The position numbers and the translations under genes were made by a program. From Parasteatoda lunata (taxonomy: Eukaryota; Arthropoda; Arachnida; Araneae; Theridiidae): a stretch of DNA of 64,000 bases. Of this stretch, positions 11,902 to 20,094 are shown in pieces. Every line of letters begins with the position of its first letter. Position 1 is the stretch's first letter. Where the stretch lies: positions 6,996,428 to 7,060,427 of the forward strand of contig OX421973.1 in the NCBI GenBank assembly GCA_949128135.1, written 5' to 3'. The notes beneath the pieces are model-generated. The model ran no database searches, had not been told where the DNA came from, and saw only the letters and a program-made list of their open reading frames with translations.

Positions 11902-14900
11902 ACAGTAAATATTAAAAAACATAGGTATGATATTTTTCATGATCAATGATCCCCTGCCTATGCTACCTATGCCTGCCTTGGTATACAAAAGCTATATGCT
12001 ACAAAAAGTAAGCATATAAAAAAAAAATATTTAAAACAACGTATTTATGCGCATCTATGCGTTTCCTTTTTTTACTTAGATTTCAGCAAAAAAAAAAAAA
12101 AAACTTTTCAAATATTTTTTTTTTTCTTTTATTGTTTACAATTAGTCTAGTTTAGTTAAAAAAATCATAATAAGAAAATCTGCTTTTTAAATACTAATTA
12201 AGAAATTAGCTTACAACTAGTATCTAAAATAATAATTATTAGAAATGCTCTAAAAAATCGTGTTCTTTTCTGTATTCTGTTCAAAATTTTAGTTCGATTC
12301 TCGGTTTAAAAAAACAAAAAACATCGGCGTTTTGCTTTCTTTAGCGCCAATACTGGCAACTTTCTCTCCTTTTTTTGCTACCTCATCCCTCAACCGCCTT
12401 AAAGAGTTACCCAGTTTCCATGACAACGTCTGTAATCCGGTCTGTCTACCCTTTTCTCCAGTGCCAACTTAAGGTGGAATGAAGTATAGAGTGCTCCCAA
12501 GGTTGCTAAATGAAGGGAGAAACCTTTGACTTCTTTGGAGATTATATCGGACTATGCAGTTTAGGAAAGGCAGAGATTGTGGTGGGAAAGGGTTAGGATA
12601 TTTGCTTCTGTTTATGAAATGCATCTGTTTTTTTTTTTTTTTTTATCTTCTAGTCCGTTGGCTGAATTTCTTAATCATTTAAATTTGTTCGGATGCTTTG
12701 AGGGAATTTTTTTTTTTTTTTTAACGAAATGTTTTAGTCTTTTTAACTTGATAAAATTCTCCAGAGAATAATTGGTTATAATTCAATAATATATTTTATC
12801 TTGTAATTTTTTTTCTGAAAGCTTTTGTATTTTTTGTTAGCAATGAATTATTTTTTTCTCAGCTAAGTCTACAAATAACTCATTTTCTTGAATCGCTAAC
12901 AGCAAAATCATTACAATTGTTGCTAATTTTCTGGATTTTATTTTAACCTTTTATTACAAATTTAATATTGGAAAAAGGTTATGTTGCAGATCACCAATTA
13001 GAAGTTAATCATTTAATTTTATGTTTTGTTTGTAAATATTTGATTTATGATTCAAAATTTGAAGTTGTAAATATTGCTTGCACTCCAGAGATATTTCTGA
13101 AACTATTTCTCCTTTTACTCTAAAAGACGAGTCTAGGGGAAACATGCCAACTGATGTTCAAGCTTAGAATATATATATATAAAAAAATATGTGTTTATTA
13201 GGAAGAAAATGAAATCGTTGTTTTGTACTGTACTGTACAAGAACAGGTTTCAAATTAAACAACCAGATGACCAAAATTTTAAACTTAATATTAAGTAAAC
13301 AAGGTATTATTTCCAAAGTGAAAAATTGAAGATTTAGAAATGACTTATAAATATCAGTTTTCAATAAATTATAGGCAGTTAAATGATAGGCTACATCATT
13401 TGAATTTTGAACTATGGTAAGAGAATCTCTAGCAGAGTATTTTTTTAAAAAAAAATCCCACTAATAATAGAATAAGGAAAAAATGAAAATTAAAGTAAAT
13501 TGTAACGAAGCATGTTATCTTGAACAAATGTTTGGAAGCATTTCGTATTTTAATTTACAGAAAAGAAAAAAAAATTCTAAAGGTAATTTTTGGTATTTAA
13601 TGTGTGACACCCAATGCTTTAGGCTACTATTAACAACTATTTTGTTCATTTTTTCGCAATCCTGTGTTACAAATTCATATTTGTAGCAAAATAATTGATC
13701 AATGTGGTTCATTTTTCTTCAATTTGGTTGACTATACAATAGAATCTCAAAACGAAACAGTCATTTAGCATCCTTGGATTCACACAATTTTTTGGGGTAG
13801 TTACTGCTACGAATATCATGATTTGTAATTTTTTTAAAAATATGATTTACAAAAAGCCAAAGATACTAATTGCTTTTCTTTTTTTAAACTAAAAGAATAT
13901 TTGTCATATTCTTCGTAGTTTTGTTAAAACTATTGATTGTTATTTTATATTTAAATTAATGAGTTCAGCAATATATCTATGCTAGTGTGGTGGCATCAAG
14001 TGAATAAGAAACAAAAATGACCGTAAAAATTTCTGGCTTGTATACCAGGCTCTTCAGCTCTCGTAATTAGGCCATAGTTAATGGGCATATTTTCATACTG
14101 TAAAAATTATTAGAAATTTGGCTTTTTGCATAGAAGCAAGAACCTGGATTTATTATTACTGATTCAAAGATTACATAATTATATCCAAAATATTATATAT
14201 ATATGAAAATATTATATATATACATAGCTGCCAACTCTTCCGGTTTAGCCGGAAGATTTCCGGTTTTTTATCGAAACTTCCGCCTTCCGGTTTTTTAGTA
14301 ACAGTTTAGGTCATCTCTTAGTGATGAGATACTAGAGAAAATATTACAAGCTGATTATTTTTATAAAAATCAAAATTGCTACAATGTAACATTTGATGAA
14401 AATTTTTTAAAGAAAGCCAAATCATGTACAGACCGAACTTTGAAAAATAATTAAAATTGATGGCCCTAAGTGTTCTTAATTGTCTTAAAATCTTTAAAGT
14501 TAATTGTGTTCTGGAGAAAAGATACGTTGAAATTTTACAGTTTTTAATATCTTCCGTTTTTTGAAAACCCAATGTTGGCAGCTATGTATATATATAAACT
14601 GATTAAAATATTATATTATATCCTAGACTGGACTTTTGACATGGAATTATGTGTTTTATTTTTAATTACATAGTTTAAAATGTTTCAAGAAGTTTTGTGT
14701 TTTTTAATTTAAAAAATTATTTTTTGCATAATGTTATCCTTGAAAAAAGCTTTAATAATTGTGTGCAATCAGTTTAATTTACCAAATTATTTTTAGAATT
14801 ACGCAAAAAGAGATTAACCCCTTTCCCTATACTGAGAAAAATGTACCTAAAATGGTTAAAAAATTTTCTCTTAAATTTTGTTCGTTATTACCAACAAGGT

Positions 14901-17772
14901 GTTAGAAATAGAGTATTTTTTAAAAAATTAATATTACTATATTATTTATATTATGTCCCCTCAGGTTCACTGCAAAATTACAAAAGTGTGATGTAATACT
15001 TAAGGTTTATTTGTAAACTGATCATTCTAAAAAAAGTTATGGTGTTTTGTTTTCATATTACTTAGTGCATCTGACTGAAAGTATTGTTCGGCTTTAAGGA
15101 GAACTACTCCAGGCCAAAAGTCCTGGCGCTGTCTGCTAGTATGATAACAAGCAAAAGCACATTTCTAATTGGGGTGCAACGGAGGAATAAAGGTCGATTT
15201 GTTTACTCCAGCTGACCTATGCCAAGATAGAGACAAAACGTTTCACCTCACACCTGTATTCAAAGTGACTATTCCTCGAAACCTTAGTTAGTACCCGCCA
15301 CAACGAGAGATTGGTGTCTGGAGTTCTCCTGAAAGCCGCATTATAAGTTCAAAAAAAATTTCTCAGGAAAGCACTCCTGTAGTTTTCATCAACATCATAG
15401 TTCTATGATGAAAATTTCTTTCCCCGACTGAATTCTTATGAGGAATTTGTTTTCTGAAGAGCTATTTCTAGAAATTTTGTAATAAACTATATTACTTAGC
15501 ATATATTATGTAAAAATGATGAAAATTTCTTTCCCCGACTGATTTGCTAATGAGGATTTAATTTTCTGAAAAAATATTTTCTATAAATGTTAAACTTTTT
15601 AGAGTATAAAGTAGGATTTTAATCACGCTGTTTCACTTGGCATTTTAATATTCAGATATAACTAATGAAAAATTTCATTCTCTGGTTGATTAATTAATAG
15701 GAACTAAAATTATGGGCTAGAAATTTTGTCTACCATGTTTTTGAATGTTACTGATTTAATAAAAAGGGTTAGTTTTAACCTTTTTATTATTAGTTATTTT
15801 ATTATTATTATTAGTTATTAGTATTAACCTTTACCTAAATTTTTATTTAGCATTTTGTGTTCGTAGAGTTCTATGATGAAAATTTCTTTCCCCGACTGAT
15901 TAGTTCATGAAGAATAAAGTTTCTGAAAGGCTACTGAATGCTTTTGATTTTTAAAAATTATATTTTAATTATTGCTATGATGATTTTTATTTTTGAATTT
16001 CTTCACCTGAGATGATTGATGATGACTTGACCTGAGCAATTTTTTTTATTGGATTTATAGTATATTTTGACTTGGCTCTTGGCTAAATATTTTGAAGTAA
16101 CTGAATTGTCCATTTTGCTGTGGTATCGCAGTCAAAATAACATCTGCCCACATTTAATGAGATTTCTGTATTTAGGTAAACTTAAATGATTGTGCAAATA
16201 TGAAATGTTCAGTCAGGTGTAATTAAAGTTTGAGCTTTTAAACATGCTGTGATGATGTTTATTGAATTTCTTCACCTGATAGAAGATTGATGAAAATTGT
16301 CTTCTGAGTATAATTTTGTTATAATTGAAAAAAACTTTAGGAATAAATTTTTATTTACAGAATTATGTATTCACTAAAGCGTTTTTTTTTAAAATTTTCT
16401 TTAAATTGTGGTATATTTAGATTAATGAAATAATTGTTGCATTTAAGTTTTAAATATGAACTGGACAATATTTTGATTGTATTTTTGAAGCTAACTTAAT
16501 ATGTATTAACTTGTTTTACCAAAATAAGAATTTATCTCTATTCTGAAATAGGGATGTAACAAATAGTGATTTGGCCAAATACTGAATATTCAGAAAAACT
16601 TGAAGAAAATAAATAAAAGTTGAAAACTATTGTGCTTTAGCTTTGAGTGATGAATTGCATTATGTCCTATCCTATGATTATTGTGATTTAAGTGATGTTA
16701 CTGACATAAAGCAAGAGTGCAATTTTTCCTAACAAGTGAAGTCTTCGAAATTCTGAAGTTGAAGTCTAGTGGTGGGAAATTTTAAGAAAATAAATTTTTT
16801 ATTTTGGATTGCTGTGGTTTAGAATTTGCTGTTTTTAAGTTTGTTTTGTTTCACCAATATTTACAAATTATTTGTCAATCCTTTGTTTTGAGTGATGATT
16901 ACAAATTATCTGTCAATCCTTTGAAAGACATGAAAACAATTTTTTTCTGATGTTTAGTGCATTATATAAATTTCTATTTCAGTTTATTTTGCAGTGGAAT
17001 AAAAAGTTGTACTTCAGCTTTATTTAATGATGAATTTTCTGTCCTATCCTATGACTAAACCTGATTTAAATCATGTAATGGAAACTGAGAAATAAAGCTG
17101 AATACTATTTATTTTGATAACATTTCTCATAAATTTTATCTCTCAATTTTGTAAAGTTTAAAAATGTTTTTATATCACGACTTAATCTTGGGTGTTTTTA
17201 GATGCAGTATTTTTTACTTGGAAAAAAGTAATGTTCAAAACGCAAGTAGGTCTGAATTGTAAATGTGGACTGAAGGACAATGCAGCTGTGCAAGATCCAA
17301 GAATAAATGCAATTTCAGTCCTCTTCTGGGTGTAAAGACTACATAAAAACCTATTGTAATTTTTAAAAAATCGTTGGTTACCAACTGATAAGTGTCTGCA
17401 CATAACTTGGTCTTTGGGCCCATCCCCTCTGTTACAATAAATGCTTCATTTCAGCTCTTTGCATCTATTTATTCACAGAATTTAAAACAATTAACTATGC
17501 AATGTTTCATTACAGTGTGCAATGATCTCATCAAGGGGGCAAAAGAAAAGGAGTTGAAGGTGAAAGGGCCAGTCCGTATGCCAACTAAAGTTCTACGTAT
17601 CACAACTCGCAAGACACCCTGTGGCGAAGGTTCCAAAACTTGGGATCGTTTCCAAATGAGAGTTCACAAGCGTATCATAGATTTGCACAGTCCATCTGAA
17701 ATAGTGAAACAGATAACCTCCATCAGTATTGAGCCTGGTGTTGAAGTTGAAGTAACCATTGCCGACGCATAA
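4191..17772 (+). CDS. RPS20: 40S ribosomal protein S20 (uS10), three coding exons
   Basis: The spliced CDS is 4191-4193, 7966-8074 and 17516-17772: 369 nt, 122 codons plus stop, close to the usual 119-123 residues. RPS20 is a uS10-family protein of the small-subunit head. Exon 1 supplies only the ATG and is followed at once by GTAAGT. Exon 2 encodes a variable N-terminus and then the IRITLTS core start. Exon 3 encodes the highly conserved remainder, including the PVRMPTK, TRKTPCGEGSKTWDRF and HKRIIDLHSPSEI words and the VEVTIADA C-terminus. Introns are 3,772 and 9,441 bp. Intron 2 carries a box C/D snoRNA cluster; in vertebrates RPS20 also hosts a snoRNA (U54). The reading frame is intact across both junctions, so this looks like a functional gene. 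Confidence 0.97.
4923..5061 (-). pseudogene. Possible hAT-family transposase C-terminal relic
   Basis: On the minus strand this reads about 45 codons resembling the end of hAT-type (SCAND3/ZBED-like) transposases, with a KYRNRLTDKHLSNLMRIA word typical of the dimerisation region. The open frame continues upstream to 5111 but that part is not recognisable. Too short to function. Recognised by eye only. Confidence 0.4.
6953..7054. repeat. 50-bp tandem duplication
   Basis: A 50-bp unit containing TACAATTATATATTATGCTA occurs twice in succession with one substitution (GATTGATTGC versus GGTTGATTGC), inside RPS20 intron 1. Confidence 0.9.
7966..8074 (+). CDS. RPS20: RPS20 coding exon 2
   Basis: This 109-nt exon sits between acceptor TTTTTTATGCAG and donor G|GTATCT. 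It encodes 36 residues plus the first base of the codon for Val38, including RIRITLTS and the NVRSLEK end that joins in frame to VCNDLI in exon 3. Confidence 0.96.
8437..8928. mobile_element. MITE copy, same family as 27371-27808 (5' end missing)
   Basis: Shares TTTTTAAAAAGTGC..TTATTTTCCCTTT, GCGTGCTTTTCACAT and the right-end words GTGCTTAAAAGGTGCTTATTTTT and GATTTGGCTAC with the 27.4-kb copy, in the same orientation. The right terminus (GGCTACCTACTCTA) is degenerate and the left terminal inverted repeat is not present. Confidence 0.7.
9117..9260. mobile_element. hAT-like MITE fragment
   Basis: Begins CAGGGTGGCCACCCACCTGG, a CAGGG-type end of the kind seen on hAT elements. Repeated ACCTGGAAAAAT-CAGGG words follow. 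No convincing opposite terminus is visible. Confidence 0.4.
9387..9417 (+). repeat. Left member of a 31-bp inverted pair
   Basis: Inverted match to 12459-12489 with one mismatch in 31 bp, centred on CCACCTTAAGTTGGCACTG. The weaker match extends a few dozen bases on either side. May mark the ends of a 3.1-kb element. Confidence 0.7.
11819..11896. repeat. (TA)n microsatellite
   Basis: About 39 uninterrupted TA repeats. The minus-strand poly-Tyr/Ile open frame across it is an artefact. Confidence 0.98.
12459..12489 (-). repeat. Right member of a 31-bp inverted pair
   Basis: Partner of 9387-9417. The 3 kb between them contains no recognisable coding sequence. Confidence 0.7.
14213..14596. mobile_element. 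MITE with 20+ bp terminal inverted repeats
   Basis: Left end TATACATAGCTGCCAAC and right end GTTGGCAGCTATGTATA are exact inverted copies, embedded in TA-repeat flanks. The interior has repeated TTCCGG words (14238-14295) and one near the right end. It spans 384 bp and has no coding capacity, so it is a non-autonomous DNA transposon of undetermined superfamily. Confidence 0.8.
15089..15338. mobile_element. 250-bp MITE with inverted ends
   Basis: The left end CGGCTTTAAGGAGAACT and the right end AGTTCTCCTGAAAGCCG are inverted copies with one mismatch, followed inward by CCAG words on both sides. It is more GC-rich than the surrounding intron and lies just upstream of the first snoRNA. Confidence 0.75.
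15397..15465 (+). ncRNA. Box C/D snoRNA, family A copy 1
   Basis: All elements are in order: box C ATGATGA (15405-15411), guide, box D' CTGA (15428-15431), C' ATGAGGA (15438-15444), box D CTGA (15454-15457). A terminal stem of 8 pairs (15397-15404 with 15458-15465, one G-U) closes it. The guide before D' contains TTCTTTCCCCG, complementary to the conserved LSU rRNA word CGGGGAAAGAA (LSU recalled from memory). By the D'+5 rule the methylated base would be the third G of CGGGG. It should be released from the spliced RPS20 intron and act in the nucleolus with fibrillarin. Confidence 0.85.
15508..15577 (+). ncRNA. Box C/D snoRNA, family A copy 2
   Basis: Box C ATGATGA (15516-15522), the same guide as copy 1 through D' CTGA (15539-15542), C' ATGAGGA (15550-15556) and box D CTGA (15566-15569) are intact. 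The flanks are A/T-rich and do not form a convincing terminal stem, so processing may be poor and this may be a decaying paralogue. Confidence 0.6.
15655..15722 (+). pseudogene. Decayed snoRNA family A copy
   Basis: Aligns by eye with copies 1-3 from box C to the end: AATGAAAAATTTC.TTCTC, then TTGATTAATTAATAGGAA, then GGCTAG. Boxes C, D' and D and the guide are mutated. This supports local tandem duplication followed by loss. Confidence 0.5.
15863..15934 (+). ncRNA. Box C/D snoRNA, family A copy 3
   Basis: Box C ATGATGA (15873-15879), a guide identical to copies 1 and 2, D' CTGA (15896-15899), C' ATGAAGA (15907-15913) and box D CTGA (15923-15926). An outer stem GTAG/CTAC (15863-15866 with 15931-15934) plus weaker inner pairs can close it. 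The predicted LSU target is the same as copy 1. Confidence 0.75.
15971..16040 (+). ncRNA. Box C/D snoRNA, family B copy 1
   Basis: Box C ATGATGA (15977-15983), D' CTGA (16007-16010), C' ATGATGA (16019-16025) and box D CTGA (16032-16035). ATTGC (15971-15975) pairs with GCAAT (16036-16040). The 14 nt directly before D' (15993-16006) are fully complementary to the conserved LSU rRNA word GUGAAGAAAUUCAA (recalled from memory). The D'+5 rule predicts methylation of the second A of GUGAA. The C'-D half is short, so only the D' guide is likely to act. Confidence 0.78.
16240..16313 (+). ncRNA. Box C/D snoRNA, family B copy 2
   Basis: Box C GTGATGA (16249-16255), the same 14-nt LSU-complementary guide (16262-16275), D' CTGA (16276-16279), C' TTGATGA (16287-16293) and box D CTGA (16304-16307). 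The terminal stem is not clear. Keeping a perfect guide while the rest diverges from copy 1 suggests selection on the guide. Confidence 0.72.
16640..16712 (+). ncRNA. Box C/D snoRNA, family C copy 1
   Basis: Box C GTGATGA (16647-16653) and box D CTGA (16701-16704), closed by GCTTTG (16640-16645) pairing with TAAAGC (16707-16712). It shares the 15-mer TGTCCTATCCTATGA with copy 2 (17014-17102), the part most likely to be the guide. D' is degenerate here. The rRNA target was not identified. Confidence 0.62.
17013..17102 (+). ncRNA. Box C/D snoRNA, family C copy 2
   Basis: This has the strongest fold of the cluster. A 13-pair terminal stem (17013-17025 with 17090-17102) brackets box C ATGATGA (17027-17033) and box D CTGA (17085-17088), with D' CTGA at 17061-17064. 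It shares the conserved 15-mer TGTCCTATCCTATGA (17040-17054) with copy 1. The target is unknown to me: the conserved word is not directly next to D', so the guide assignment is open. Confidence 0.8.
17516..17772 (+). CDS. RPS20: RPS20 coding exon 3 and stop
   Basis: Acceptor TTTCATTACAG precedes 17516. The exon carries 85 codons and TAA at 17770. It holds most of the conserved uS10 fold, and its sequence is very close to other animal RPS20 proteins. Confidence 0.97.
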
Positions 17773-17794
17773 ACTTTTGTAAATATCCTTTACA

Positions 17795-17800
17795 AATAAA
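17795..17800 (+). terminator. RPS20 polyadenylation signal AATAAA
   Basis: AATAAA lies 22 bp after the stop codon and is followed by TG/T-rich sequence (about 17806-17835) suitable for cleavage. This gives a very short 3' UTR, as expected for a ribosomal protein mRNA. Confidence 0.85.
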
Positions 17801-18012
17801 AACATCTGTTTGTACATTGTGTTAGATTCACTTGTCTTGTCTCCTATGAAATTAGGCATACAGATAGTTGCAGAAGTCAGATACAGCAGTACGTTATGTT
17901 AGATATATTCAGTATTATATTAACAAATATTAAAATTATGAGCAAAATAGCGTGTTAAAAGTTAAGGTAAGTCAGAATAATTAACGAAGCTAATTGAATA
18001 CAATGTATAGCA

Positions 18013-18085
18013 GTGTTTCCCAAAGTGACACGTACCCCCAGGGGTACAGGAACAGTTTAGCGGGGTACGCGTTCTTACCCGAAAT
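18013..18085. mobile_element. hAT-like MITE terminus
   Basis: Starts CAGTGTTTCCCAAAGTG, a CAGTG-type hAT terminal word, followed by an ACCCCCAGGGGTA short palindrome and GCGGGGTACGC. No matching opposite end was found within about 2 kb, so it is probably truncated. Confidence 0.45.
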
Positions 18086-19920
18086 ATCTGGCGACAAACG
18101 AAAATGTCAGAACTTTTTATTTAAAAACAAAGCTAGCCATGAAAATTTACGATTCCGTATTTTTCTATTGCTTATTTTTTGCAGAGTTAACGGTTAATAA
18201 TTAGTGCTGGCAACAGTCAGTTGTGATTTTTTTAACTTTTGTGCGATTTTTTTATAGTAAAAAATATTTTTTATAAGTGGAATTTTACGGAAGCATTATA
18301 AGTGGAAGCATTACGAAAAATTTAGAATGGGTACACGAAAGTCATAAGTTTGGCTACAGCATTCAAATCCCGTTCCCGTTACAATCTGTGGAAAAGAGGA
18401 GCTTTTCCCGGATAGCTATCCACGAAAAGGTAGCGCTTGTTTGATCAGATAGTGCAATAGGGTGAGCCTAACTGTTCGGTTATACCATATTAAAGCGAGT
18501 TTTTTAAAACATTTTTTCTCTGAAACTTTTTGTATGACCAAGTCTAAAATGTCCTCATAATGAAAGTAACTTTTAGTGCTAGTAGTGTTAAATGCGTTTT
18601 TATTAAATTCAAGTTGAACTAAGGACAAATTTGGATGTAATTTTTAAATTTTTCCTAGAATTTTACAATAGCGAAATTATTGAATATATCGGGAAAAATA
18701 TATATAAATTTACCAGTCTATTTCCCCCCCCCCCTTTTTATTAAATTTATTTATTATCAATTAATGTTTACATAAATATTAGGAGGGGAAAGTAAGTTGT
18801 AAAAGATATACTTGTTTTAATTACAGAAAATTAAAACAAAACGTTATAGTAGAATGAGATACTATATTTGGTATTTAATCTTATCAGTCATTATATTTTC
18901 TTGAATTAGAAAAGGTTTTATGAAATTTAATAAAGAAATGCCTTTTTTTTTCTTCCCTAAAACCATCTACGCTACAAAAAATATAAATTAAATCATATGA
19001 TTAGAGATTTTAAATGCCGCTTAGAAATGCTCGATGCTAACGGCTAGATACAACGACGAAAAAATAAATGATATTTACGACGAATATGCACAAATAAATA
19101 GTATCAGAAATAGATTGTTTAAGCGCGTTATTAGAAACTCGTTTCGTAATTAAAGTAACGGAATCTTCAAAATCGCTTGGGAAAGCATTGCAATAATTAA
19201 AGAATTTCGTAAATTGATGATAAAATCCACAAATAAAGCTCATCTATAAGTATTTAAATGCGTTACATAAAATTAGCATGTTATAAAAATCCGAATTTTT
19301 AAAACTAGGGAACACATCGCACAAACTTAAAAGAAACTCAGATTCTCGATAACTGCGAAAACAAAGTGAAAATTTATATGTGCGACTTGAAACTCTTGTG
19401 TCGTTGTACGTAGTACGGGATTTTCAAAATCACATGTAAAAGCGTAGTAATAACTGCCTTTTATACATATAAAAAAAATTGACTAACGATGAAATCGGCC
19501 CAAATAAAGCAAGTCAGAAAGTTATCAATTTAATGGGCGATTTGAAACTAAAACCATAATCGTAAACCACAATAAATGTATCAGAATTTTTAATAACGCA
19601 ATTGTTACTTGTGGATCGGCAAAAATAAATCTACTCTAAAAGTGATTACTGTAATTTTAAATAGGGTAGGTAAAATATCGTATTAAAAATATCGGATATT
19701 TTAAAACCATGCAGAATTTCAACAATAATCGTTGAAAAGCTATCGAGAAAGAACCTGGATTTAAAATAGAACCTGTGCAAATGCACAGATTCTAACAACA
19801 TCAAGAGCAATCAAAATTTTTCAGTTTTTTCTTTTCAAAAAAAATGTGTTCAGAAGCACATCAACAGTCGGTGGGCCACAGGTTGTGCACCCCGAGCTTA
19901 GGAGACAAACAAACAGCCAC

Positions 19921-20094
19921 ACTGAAAATATTGAAACCAGTTTGATTGCCAGATGAAATAGAAAGAATGAGAAATGTGATTGTTATAAACACCACGAAAT
20001 TTCATCACGATAAATTAAAAAATAAGTTGTAATACTTAGAGTTAAGCTTCTCTTTGTTACTTCAGGCAGTCAAACTGGTTTTGATGTTTTCAGA
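19921..20094. mobile_element. Small inverted-repeat element
   Basis: Two arms of about 29 bp (about 19922-19951 and 20065-20094), containing CCAGTTTGATTGCC and its inverted counterpart GGCAGTCAAACTGG, differ at about 5 positions and enclose about 115 bp. Another single arm (GGCAGTCAAACTGGTTTT) lies at 26246, so the sequence is dispersed. Confidence 0.6.

Larger units (their letters stand above)
8075..17515 (+). other. RPS20 intron 2 (9.4 kb)
   Basis: This large intron runs from GTATCT to TTACAG. The first 7 kb are AT-rich DNA with MITEs (8437-8928, 14213-14596, 15089-15338), an inverted pair (9387-9417 with 12459-12489) and a TA microsatellite (11819-11896). The last 2.2 kb (15.39-17.10 kb) hold the snoRNA cluster. 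The segment 17102-17515 holds nothing I can name. Confidence 0.85.

Noticed and set aside
11776..11988. Poly-Ile/Tyr open frame
   Set aside because: Translation of a TA microsatellite; the same applies at 26461-26655.
16885..16955. Another box C/D candidate (GTGATGA at 16892, CTGA at 16947)
   Set aside because: No terminal stem, no D' and no recognisable guide. The sequence is partly a local direct duplication of ACAAATTAT.TGTCAATCCTTTG.
17252..17346. Possible H/ACA snoRNA before RPS20 exon 3 (AGAATAA hinge, ACATAA end)
   Set aside because: The two hairpins would be only about 46 and 34 nt, shorter than H/ACA halves, and the stems are weak.
17182..17423. Minus-strand open frames just before RPS20 exon 3
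   Set aside because: No similarity recognised and no splice or promoter support; within intron 2.
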